Assembly (NCBI GenBank): GCA_023150215.1
Contig: JAKLLJ010000001.1
Coordinates: 1-46,082, forward strand
DNA: 46,082 bases
Direction of reading: 5' to 3'
Origin: Thauera sp.
GTDB lineage: Bacteria > Pseudomonadota > Gammaproteobacteria > Burkholderiales > Rhodocyclaceae
Positions 39,756 through 46,082 of this stretch are shown piece after piece; position 1 is the stretch's first letter; each line of letters begins with the position of its first letter. The notes under the pieces are model-generated. The model had not been told where the DNA came from. It ran no database searches and saw only the letters and a list, made by a program, of their open reading frames with translations. The position numbers and the translations under genes are program-made.

Positions 39756-40979
39756 CTACCCCACAGGCTGGGCAGGCGGCTGCACCTCGGTTCCGCTTTC
39801 CAGGATCTTCAGGAACTCCGTATAGGCATAGACACGACCACGCTGTTTGCCGGTGATCTCACCCACGATTTGGAGCTTCTCCAGCGTCTCGAAGGCCTTG
39901 TTGACGGTAGGCGCACTGAGGCCGGCCTTCTGCTGGACTTGTGCGGCATTGAGAAACGGGTGCGTTTGCAGCAGTTCATGCACGCGGAGCATGGAGTTGG
40001 TCTGTTCGCCACAGGTTGCAATGCGTTCCCTGTCTGTCTGGAACAGGGCCACGATGCGCATGGCACTCTCATAGGCGTTGTTGGCGGTCTCTGCCACGCC
40101 GGTGAGGAAGAACTCTGTCCAGGTTTCCCAGTCCCCGCGCAGCCGAACGTCCTGCAGCAAGCGGTAGTACTGCTCCCGATGGGTCTTGAGGTACAGGCTC
40201 AGGTACAGCAACGGTTCGTGAAGGATCTTCTTCTCGACCAGGAAAAGGGCGATCATCAGACGGCCCAGACGCCCATTGCCATCCAGGAATGGGTGGATGG
40301 ATTCGAACTGCACATGCAGCATGCCTGCCTTGATGAGCGGCGGGATGATGGCGGAATCGTCATGGAGAAAGCGTTCGAGGTCTCCCAGGCACTTTTCCAT
40401 TTCGCCAACCGGCGGTGGCACATAGTGGGCATTGCCCGGCCGGGTGCCCCCGAGCCAGTTCTGGGAGCGGCGGAATTCGCCAGGACTCTTGTTTTGCCCG
40501 CGCCCCTTCTGAAGAAGACGAGCGTGCATGTCCCGCAGCAGGCGCAGGCACAGTGGCAATCCCTTCGGGTCACGCAGGACATCCAGTCCGTACATCATCG
40601 CGTCCACGTAGTTGGACACCTCGGTGATGTCGTCGAGCGGCTTGCCGGCCAGCGCCGCGTTCTCGAACTGGAGCAGATCGTCCAGGGTGGACTGGGTACC
40701 TTCGATCTGCGAGGACAGGACCGCCTCCTTGCGGACGTACATGTAGAGGAACAGCGCCTTGTCCGGGAGCAGCATGGCCACGCCATCGAGCCGGCCGATC
40801 GCCCGGTCGGCCTCGCTCAACCGCTGGAGCAACTGCGCAGAGAGTGCCAGTGGTGGTTCAGGAGGCAGGGCGGGCGGAACGTAGGCGTTGACGGTTTCGT
40901 CGAAGGCCACGGTCGACACGTAGTGCCCGATTCTGGGATTCGTCGGCAGGGTGTCTTGCGAGGTGTCGCTGGTGGGCAT
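39756..40979 (-). CDS. Fic-family protein with class II inhibitory motif and winged helix
   Basis: A 407-residue Fic protein. The N-terminal part carries the autoinhibitory helix motif SSQIEGT (residues 89-95), which marks class II Fic proteins that restrain their own activity. The active-site signature HPFLDGNGRLGRL is intact near residue 230, with the catalytic His and phosphate-binding GNGR. The C-terminus is a winged-helix domain (HPFLNAAQVQQKAGLSAPTVNKAFETLEKL). Fic enzymes transfer AMP or related groups to protein Tyr, Ser or Thr. The ATG at 40979 lacks a clear ribosome-binding site but a dyad lies just upstream. Confidence 0.9.
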   Translation of the reverse strand: MPTSDTSQDTLPTNPRIGHYVSTVAFDETVNAYVPPALPPEPPLALSAQLLQRLSEADRAIGRLDGVAMLLPDKALFLYMYVRKEAVLSSQIEGTQSTLDDLLQFENAALAGKPLDDITEVSNYVDAMMYGLDVLRDPKGLPLCLRLLRDMHARLLQKGRGQNKSPGEFRRSQNWLGGTRPGNAHYVPPPVGEMEKCLGDLERFLHDDSAIIPPLIKAGMLHVQFESIHPFLDGNGRLGRLMIALFLVEKKILHEPLLYLSLYLKTHREQYYRLLQDVRLRGDWETWTEFFLTGVAETANNAYESAMRIVALFQTDRERIATCGEQTNSMLRVHELLQTHPFLNAAQVQQKAGLSAPTVNKAFETLEKLQIVGEITGKQRGRVYAYTEFLKILESGTEVQPPAQPVG

Positions 40980-40989
40980 GGCGCGTAAG

Positions 40990-41003
40990 TTAAGGCGGCT
41001 TAA
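40990..41003. promoter_or_regulatory. Dyad just upstream of fic
   Basis: TTAAG and CTTAA flank GCGG, centred about 17 bp upstream of the fic start codon in an AT-rich promoter-like stretch. Since the Fic protein ends in a DNA-binding-type winged helix, autoregulation is plausible. Confidence 0.35.
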
Positions 41004-41176
41004 ATAGCGGTTGTTGCTAATAAAAAACTGTGCCAGAAATTTTACTAATGCTGTGAGAATGCCGCAAGCGCCGGTCACTGTGCTGGACACGTAGCGAGCT
41101 CAACTGCTTGAGGTGGCGCTGAGAGATGAGCGTCCCTCGGGTATCCCGTGCCTGATCCAGCGGGCTGGCTACGGAC

Positions 41177-41246
41177 AATCCCCTAGTCTTGCGACCGGGG
41201 GATTCCGTCCTGCAGCGACGAGCGCTGCGTCGGCTTCGTCCTTTGT
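41177..41246 (-). pseudogene. Degenerate copy of the 3' end of the DarB-like helicase gene
   Basis: Read on the minus strand this stretch encodes TKDEADAALVAA, matching the end of the helicase at 43886 (TKDEA ... GAALVAA), and is followed by a shortened copy of that gene's terminator (AATCCCC 41177-41183 with GGGGATT 41198-41204, around the same CGGTCGCAAG loop). It has no upstream part and no stop at the same place, so it is a relic. It marks the left side of a duplication flanking the hip module. Confidence 0.75.
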
Positions 41247-41273
41247 CCTTGGCCTCTGGTGGCGGAGGCTGTC

Positions 41274-42053
41274 TCATGTGTTCCGGGCGTATGCCCCCGA
41301 AATCCTGGACATGACCGTATCGAAGTCGAAATCAGCGTGGAACAGCGGTTCGAATCGACCTTGTTCGCCTTCGAAGACGAACTCCGCGCAGTAGCAGTCC
41401 TGCTCGTGCTCGCCGCAGTACTGGCACTCGGGGTTGCAGCGGACGATCATCTGATCAATGGCATCGGCCGGATCGTCCGAGGCCATCAACTCGTCGTCGG
41501 CAGACCAGCGGCTGATCTGGAACTCGCCGCGGGCGAATTCCAGAACCTCCTCGGTGGTCTCGAACGCCCAGTTCAGCAAGGCTTGGCAAGCAGGAAGCAG
41601 CACGACACGGACGTAGTCAAAGCGGTAGCCTTCCAGCAGGCACAGCACGCGCCCTTCTTCTTCGTAGAGGCTCTGAAAGGAAATCGGGCCGTAGCGCTGC
41701 TCGAGCGCACGGTACCGCTCCGGGTCGAGCCGGATGTGCTTGAGCGCGTTGTTGATGGCATCGATGAGCTCGAACTTCCGATTGCTGAGGCGTGCGCCGT
41801 CCACGCAGAACAGTTCATCGAAACGCCGGACGAACTCGCTCCTGCGGTCATCGAGGCCGGCTGTCTTGCGAATCGCCAGGATGTAGTCGACGGCATGGGC
41901 GAGGAACAGGTTGGCGCCGAAGATCCGATGCAGCTGGACGCTCCGCGCAGCGATATCGGCCCGCAGTTCCGCCATCGCGGGCTCGAGGATCGCGTGGAGA
42001 TACTGCCGGTAGTCCGCGCAGGCTTGTTCGAGTGCTTCGGGTGAGGGGGGCAT
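41274..42053 (-). CDS. Unknown 259-residue protein in the hip operon
   Basis: Starts MPPSPEALEQACADYRQYLHAI at 42053, chosen because AAGGAAGGA lies 6 bp upstream. The N-terminal 150 residues are helical (FLAHAVDYILAIRKTAGLDD, FELIDAINNALKHIRLD, LLPACQALLNWAF). The C-terminal part is acidic with a Cys cluster (CNPECQYCGEHEQDCYC) that could bind zinc. No family recognised. It follows hipA by 46 bp on the same strand and probably shares its promoter. Confidence 0.75.
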   Translation of the reverse strand: MPPSPEALEQACADYRQYLHAILEPAMAELRADIAARSVQLHRIFGANLFLAHAVDYILAIRKTAGLDDRRSEFVRRFDELFCVDGARLSNRKFELIDAINNALKHIRLDPERYRALEQRYGPISFQSLYEEEGRVLCLLEGYRFDYVRVVLLPACQALLNWAFETTEEVLEFARGEFQISRWSADDELMASDDPADAIDQMIVRCNPECQYCGEHEQDCYCAEFVFEGEQGRFEPLFHADFDFDTVMSRISGAYARNT

Positions 42054-42099
42054 GGACGCATCCTTCCTTTGGAACATTGCACGAGCCGGGTGGGTGGGT

Positions 42100-43383
42100 C
42101 TACTGATCTGCGAGCACCACGACGGGATCCAGTTCGAAGCCTGGATAGTTGAATGCGCCGGCCAGCGTGTCGCAGTCGGCGGGCGTTGCGCCTTGTTGCC
42201 GTAGCGCCGCATGCCAGCGCGCCGTCACCACCTGCTGAATCTGGTTGACGATGTCTGTTGCCTGCGCCAGGGAGAGCTTGAACTGCGCATGTTGCGAGAG
42301 CAGATTGGCGCGGTTCGCGTAGCGGTTGAAGCTTCCGCAGGTCATGGCGAGGTCCCGCTTTTCGGCGCTGGTGAGCGGGTTGGGCGTCAGGTCGTACGCC
42401 GGTGACAGCTCCCACTTGTCCGTGGTCGCGATCAAGGCGTGGTTACGAGGGTGGTCATCGGTGTTCGAGATGAGGGCGTTGAACACCATGCGCCGAAAGA
42501 TCTCTTCAAGGTCTTGAGCCGATCGTGCGCTGCGCCGCCGCAGTTCGTCGGCCAGCAGCAGGTAGGACCACTTGGCCCGATCGCCATGCGAGTCCTCCGC
42601 GTCCAGCGCGGTCAGGCCGCTGACCATGCGATGTCGAAGGTAGCCGTCAGCGGTCAGCGTGCGGTCGAAGCGCTGCACGAGCAGCACGTCCTTGCCGGCG
42701 ACCGTCTCGATGCGGTGCCTGGCAACGCGCAGGCCGCACTCCTGCGCCAGCGCAAGCATCGCGCCTTCGACACGCGCGTTGTTCCACTTGTCGCTCCTGT
42801 CCGGGAATTTGGCGAGCCACAAGCCTTCGGCATCCTCGACCACGTTCTTTGGCCGGGCGCCGCCCATGGAGGTGCCGGGCTGCAGAAGCTCGCGCATCTG
42901 TTCCGGCACGCCCGGCCGGCCAGCCGCCTCGTCTTCCATGAACTGTTCGGCCGCGGCGAGCAGGGCTTCCAGCTGGATGACCTGGTTGAACTTGCGGATC
43001 GGGGCGGGAGGCAGCTTGTTGCGACCGAAGGACAGGGCGCCCGCGCGGTCTTCGGGAGAGTGCAGCAAGTAGTCGACCTCGGTGAGGTCGGTTCGTCCGG
43101 TGTGCTTCTCGATGATGCGACGGCCCCAGGCATCGGGAGATGCGTCGCGCAGGGCGCCGAAGATGCCTTTGAGCTTGACCGTCTGCGTACGCCTGGGCGC
43201 CAGGGGCAATTCGTAGGGCTCCAGCGGCACCGCGTCGGTGCGTTGCAGATAGGCCGGGTTGTAGACGAACGAGCCCGTCGGCACCCCTTGCGGGAAAGCC
43301 AGTTCGTAGAACCCCGCCGTCACGACCTCCATAGACTGCGGCAACTGGAGGTAGACGTAGGCGCGCTGGTCAGAACTCGCCAT
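42100..43383 (-). CDS. hipA: HipA-family serine/threonine kinase toxin
   Basis: A 427-residue HipA homologue. It shows the N-terminal subdomain (GFYELAFPQGVPTGSFVYNPAYL, LKGIFGALRDASPDAWGRRI), the conserved SMGGARPKN loop with the Ser often autophosphorylated, LWLAKFPD with the ATP-binding Lys, and the catalytic elements NTDDHPRNHALI and WELSPAYDLTPN. The usual HipA targets are aminoacyl-tRNA synthetases, causing growth arrest. It overlaps hipB by 14 bp. Length is normal and all key residues are present, so it should be active. Confidence 0.92.
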   Translation of the reverse strand: MASSDQRAYVYLQLPQSMEVVTAGFYELAFPQGVPTGSFVYNPAYLQRTDAVPLEPYELPLAPRRTQTVKLKGIFGALRDASPDAWGRRIIEKHTGRTDLTEVDYLLHSPEDRAGALSFGRNKLPPAPIRKFNQVIQLEALLAAAEQFMEDEAAGRPGVPEQMRELLQPGTSMGGARPKNVVEDAEGLWLAKFPDRSDKWNNARVEGAMLALAQECGLRVARHRIETVAGKDVLLVQRFDRTLTADGYLRHRMVSGLTALDAEDSHGDRAKWSYLLLADELRRRSARSAQDLEEIFRRMVFNALISNTDDHPRNHALIATTDKWELSPAYDLTPNPLTSAEKRDLAMTCGSFNRYANRANLLSQHAQFKLSLAQATDIVNQIQQVVTARWHAALRQQGATPADCDTLAGAFNYPGFELDPVVVLADQ

Positions 43384-43714
43384 CGAGGTTTTCCTTGCGG
43401 TGGCGGACCCGTTGCGGCAGGCGCGTGATCTCCAGTTGCTTGCCTTCTTCGTCTCGTTCGGGGTCGGCAAATGCCTGAATCTCGGATTCCAGGCCCATCG
43501 CCCACAGCATGGCCAGGTAGGCCCCCAGGCCGGTTTGCAAGTTGCCGGCTTCCACGGCACGCGCGGTGTCGTAGCTGATGCCCGCCTTGGACGCCAACTC
43601 GCGCAGGGTCAGCCGGCGGCGCTTGCGGGCCATCGTCAGCCGCTCGCCGATGCGTTGGGCGCCATCCTTCACCGCGAAAGGCGCGGTCTGACTCAGTTGA
43701 AGAGGGCGAGGCAT
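43370..43714 (-). CDS. hipB: HipB-like antitoxin, XRE-family repressor
   Basis: A 114-residue protein with an HTH_3 domain (IGERLTMARKRRRLTLRELASKAGISYDTARAVEAGNLQTGLGAYL in pieces). It is the antitoxin expected upstream of hipA and would repress its own promoter. A good sigma-70 promoter and palindromes lie directly upstream (43724-43789). No Shine-Dalgarno is visible before the ATG at 43714; an internal ATG would remove the first helix, so 43714 is preferred. Confidence 0.88.
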   Translation of the reverse strand: MPRPLQLSQTAPFAVKDGAQRIGERLTMARKRRRLTLRELASKAGISYDTARAVEAGNLQTGLGAYLAMLWAMGLESEIQAFADPERDEEGKQLEITRLPQRVRHRKENLDGEF

Positions 43715-43723
43715 GTTGAAATC

Positions 43724-43733
43724 AATCTAGATT
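43724..43733. promoter_or_regulatory. Palindrome AATCTAGATT, candidate HipB operator
   Basis: A perfect 10-bp palindrome (16 bp with one mismatched pair) lies between the predicted transcription start and the hipB ATG. A second dyad, CAACCT-C-AGGTTG at 43777-43789, overlaps the -35 box. Autorepression by HipB is expected for the family; the exact site is inferred. Confidence 0.45.
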
Positions 43734-43750
43734 AATATTGGGTTGGTTTC

Positions 43751-43779
43751 AGCATACTTCTCGATGGTCTTGGCGTCAA
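43751..43779 (-). promoter_or_regulatory. Sigma-70 promoter of the hip operon
   Basis: On the minus strand TTGACG (43779-43774) and TATGCT (43756-43751) are separated by exactly 17 bp, predicting transcription from about 43744 into hipB. Confidence 0.65.
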
Positions 43780-43846
43780 CCTCAGGTTGGCTTAAAGACT
43801 TCTAATGCATTCTAGAAACGGTTTCAGTCGTCTTTTCTGGCGGAGC

Positions 43847-43879
43847 GAAAAAGGCCCCCCCAGCCTTGCGACCGGGGGG
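43847..43879 (-). terminator. Rho-independent terminator of the DarB-like helicase gene
   Basis: A 6-bp C/G stem (43855-43860 with 43874-43879) is followed on the minus strand by CCTTTTTC. It lies 7 bp after the helicase stop codon. A weakened copy is found at 41177-41204. Confidence 0.8.
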
Positions 43880-43885
43880 AGTCCA

Positions 43886-46082
43886 TCATGCAGCGACGAG
43901 TGCTGCGCCAGCATCGGCGTCAGCAGCCTGGCTGCCGGCCTCGTCCTTCGTGAGGTCGAGTTGCTCGATCAGTTCGGCCTGCCGCGCTTGTAGCGTCTGC
44001 AGGCGAAGCGCATGCTCGAACGGCCGGCCGAGTTCGACCTGCAGGTCGACCAGGCGCTTGCGGCGTGTTTGCAGCAGGGTGCCGGCCTTGTCGGCCGAAT
44101 CCTTGACGGTGTCGAGCGTGGCGAGCATTCCCGCCACGAGGGCCGGCCCCATTTGGTAGGGCGCTGCCTCGTAGACGGCGTTGCCCGTCAGGTGGTACAC
44201 CGGCGTGTGTTCGCCGTTGATGCAGACGATGCTGAGGTCGAACCCGCCGAAGCGGCCGACGACGCGAGCCACGTGCAGCCGACCACGGGTGGCTTCCTCC
44301 TTCACTGCCAGCACCCTCGCTCGCAACGCCTCTCCAACCGCATCCGGGCCGACGAGACGCTGTTTGCCGATCTCCACCGCGATGTTGCCCATGGCTTGGG
44401 GTTCCATCCGAGACAGGTCGGCCTCGTGAGCCGCCAGTTTCTTCTCCAGCGATGCAATCAACAGCGGCAGATCGGCCACCTCGCGCTCATTGGCATAGCG
44501 CTGGTTGCGCCACACCCAGTGGAGCGTCGAGAGCTTGGCCACCTCCGCGTCCACGCCCGCCTTCTCGATGACGAGCGGGTTGCCCGACGCCAGGGCTTTC
44601 ACCTCGGCGTAGGACAGCGTGGCGAGCGCCACGTCCTCGACCGAGCGGATAGCCCGATCACCGCGCATGACCTGCGCGATAAAGCGTGCTTTGGTCTCCA
44701 GGGTCTGCCACGAATACGCGTCGAAGGATCCTTCGGTCACGTAGCGGAAGATGTCTACCTCCTCGTTCATGTTGCCTTGCCGCAGGATGCGGCCCTCTCG
44801 CTGTTCCACGTCGCACGGGCGCCATGGCGCATCGAGGTCGTGTTGGGCGACCAGGCGGTCCTGCACGTTGGTGCCGATGCCCATCTTCTGGGTCGAGCCG
44901 ATCAGCACGCGGATGCGGCCTTCCCGCACTGCCTTGAAGAGCTTCGCCTTTTGGGCGTCGGTGTCTGCGTCATGGATGAACGCGATCTCTTCTTCGGGAA
45001 TGCCGGCGGCAATGAGCCGCATGCGCAGATCCTCGTAGACGCTGAAGGCTTTGCCGCCCTTGGGAGACGACATGTCGCAGAAGATCAACTGCGCACCACG
45101 CGTTGGCGTCGTGCGCTGCCAGATGGCATACACTTCACGCACGCACGCGGCCACCTTGCCTTCCGTGTCGAACCGCGCCGAGGGCGCGATCAGCCGGAAG
45201 TCCAGCGCTGCCTTGCGGCCGTCGTTGGTGACCGCCAGCATGTTGTCCTCGTCGGGCTTTACATGACCGCTGCGGATTGCCGCGGCACGTTCGACCAGGG
45301 TCTGCACGAAAGCCTTCAACTGCGGGCTCGGCGGGCAGGCCATGGTGCGGGCCTTTCCACCGCGCAGCTTGGGCACCGGCAGCTTCAACATCTCGGCGGT
45401 CTGGATGTCCGCCACCTCCCCGAAAATCGACATCAGCTCGGGCACGTTGATGAAGCGCGCGAAGCGCGTGTGCATCCGGTAGCCGCTGCCGTCCGGGGCG
45501 ATCTCCAACCCCGTGACCGCTTCCCCGAAGGTAGCGGCCCAGGCATCGAACTGCTGCAGGCCCAACTCGGCGAGCCGCCTGGGTTGCAGGTAGCGCTGCA
45601 TGGTGTGGATCTCGGCCATGGTGTTGGCCACGGGCGTCGCGGTTGCGAACACCACCCCACGCTGGCGGTTGCCGTGCAACTGCATCGTGTAGCGCGTCTT
45701 CAGGTACAGATCGAAGGCACGCTCGGAACTCGCCATCGGCAGACCCGCCACCCGCATCTTGGAGAAACGGAACAGGTTCTTGTGCAAATGGGCTTCGTCC
45801 ACGAACAGCCAGTCGATGCCCAGTTGCTCCCAGGTCAGCAGGTCGTCTTTGCGTTCCTGCGCCGACAACTTTTCCAGGCGCGCGGCCCAGCTCTTCTTCA
45901 TCTTCTCCAGTTGCTTGACGATCCGGTTGGATCGGTCTTCACTCTTGGCCGCACGCACGGCCAGTTCTATGTCATGGATGACCTCCTTGATGAACCCCTC
46001 GGAAAACTCGGGGGATGTCTTGATACGCTCGAAGCTCGCGTGGGTGATGACGACTGCGTCCCAATCGCCGGTGGCGATGCGC
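43886..46082 (-). CDS. DarB-like SNF2-type helicase/methylase, C-terminal part
   Basis: The frame runs 732 codons and continues past the right edge: upstream residues read ATGDWDAVVITHASFERI, so the start is outside. Visible helicase motifs are DWLFVDEAHLHKN (motif II, DEAH), VVFATATPVANTMAE (motif III), IRVLIGSTQKMGIGTNVQ and VEQREGRILRQGNMN (motifs V and VI). A coiled-coil C-terminus follows (SLEKKLAAHEADLSR and beyond). This is the C-terminal half of the very large helicase-methylase proteins of plasmids and phages related to P1 DarB, which protect incoming DNA from restriction. The methylase part would lie off-window. Confidence 0.88.
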   Translation of the reverse strand, partial: RIATGDWDAVVITHASFERIKTSPEFSEGFIKEVIHDIELAVRAAKSEDRSNRIVKQLEKMKKSWAARLEKLSAQERKDDLLTWEQLGIDWLFVDEAHLHKNLFRFSKMRVAGLPMASSERAFDLYLKTRYTMQLHGNRQRGVVFATATPVANTMAEIHTMQRYLQPRRLAELGLQQFDAWAATFGEAVTGLEIAPDGSGYRMHTRFARFINVPELMSIFGEVADIQTAEMLKLPVPKLRGGKARTMACPPSPQLKAFVQTLVERAAAIRSGHVKPDEDNMLAVTNDGRKAALDFRLIAPSARFDTEGKVAACVREVYAIWQRTTPTRGAQLIFCDMSSPKGGKAFSVYEDLRMRLIAAGIPEEEIAFIHDADTDAQKAKLFKAVREGRIRVLIGSTQKMGIGTNVQDRLVAQHDLDAPWRPCDVEQREGRILRQGNMNEEVDIFRYVTEGSFDAYSWQTLETKARFIAQVMRGDRAIRSVEDVALATLSYAEVKALASGNPLVIEKAGVDAEVAKLSTLHWVWRNQRYANEREVADLPLLIASLEKKLAAHEADLSRMEPQAMGNIAVEIGKQRLVGPDAVGEALRARVLAVKEEATRGRLHVARVVGRFGGFDLSIVCINGEHTPVYHLTGNAVYEAAPYQMGPALVAGMLATLDTVKDSADKAGTLLQTRRKRLVDLQVELGRPFEHALRLQTLQARQAELIEQLDLTKDEAGSQAADADAGAALVAA

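Noticed and set aside
41274..42053. HEPN-type RNase motif in the third hip-operon gene (NALKH segment)
   Set aside because: The R-x4-6-H motif is not present in the right form; helical content alone is not enough.
1..46082. CRISPR arrays, tRNA or rRNA genes and insertion sequences
   Set aside because: No regularly spaced repeats, no cloverleaf or rRNA-like sequence and no transposase were seen on reading both strands. A tRNA scan was not possible, so a tRNA in a gap cannot be fully excluded.

Overview
The window is GC-rich DNA from a Gram-negative proteobacterium, most likely a betaproteobacterium (Rhodocyclales-like by overall feel; no rRNA or other decisive marker is present). The first 2.3 kb looks chromosomal: the N-terminus of a DUF481-type outer-membrane protein, a small DUF2892 inner-membrane protein, a Crp/Fnr regulator and exonuclease III (xthA). 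From about 2.4-2.9 kb to the right edge the window is one integrative and conjugative element (ICE) or a closely related conjugative island, and it runs off the right end. No integrase is inside the window.

Region 3.2-23.8 kb, all on the minus strand, is an unusually compact F-type (MPF_F) type IV secretion locus. In transcription order it reads: lytic transglycosylase, OmpA-like lipoprotein, traA (pilin), traL, traE, traK, traB, dsbC, traV, traC, trbI, trhF-like signal peptidase, a 134-residue unknown, traW, traU, trbC, traN, a 125-residue unknown, traF, traH, traG. Many of these genes overlap by ATGA, so they are probably translated in a coupled way. A small two-helix membrane protein on the opposite strand abuts traG and is a candidate entry-exclusion factor. 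Regions 23.9-25.7 kb hold a minus-strand unknown and an isolated plus-strand unknown gene of about 340 residues.

Region 25.8-31.2 kb is the DNA-processing and control block: FlhD-like and FlhC-like activators (as in the SetCD regulators of SXT/R391 elements), a TraI_2-type MOBH relaxase homologue, the coupling protein TraD and a DUF4400 membrane protein. The relaxase homologue appears to have lost the histidine and HD residues expected for the family.

Region 31.2-38.6 kb carries ICE housekeeping genes (DUF932, a CHC2/TOPRIM primase-like protein, a GHKL ATPase, three small unknowns, a DUF1845/AcaB-like protein), separated by spacers full of hairpins, several sharing a GGGAGC/GCTCCC stem. Region 39.0-46.1 kb is cargo and defence: an AlpA-like DNA-binding protein, a Fic protein with a membrane partner, a hipB-hipA toxin-antitoxin operon followed by a third unknown gene, and the 3' part of a very large DarB-like helicase/methylase. 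A degenerate copy of the 3' end of that helicase gene lies on the other side of the hip module, suggesting how the module was acquired.
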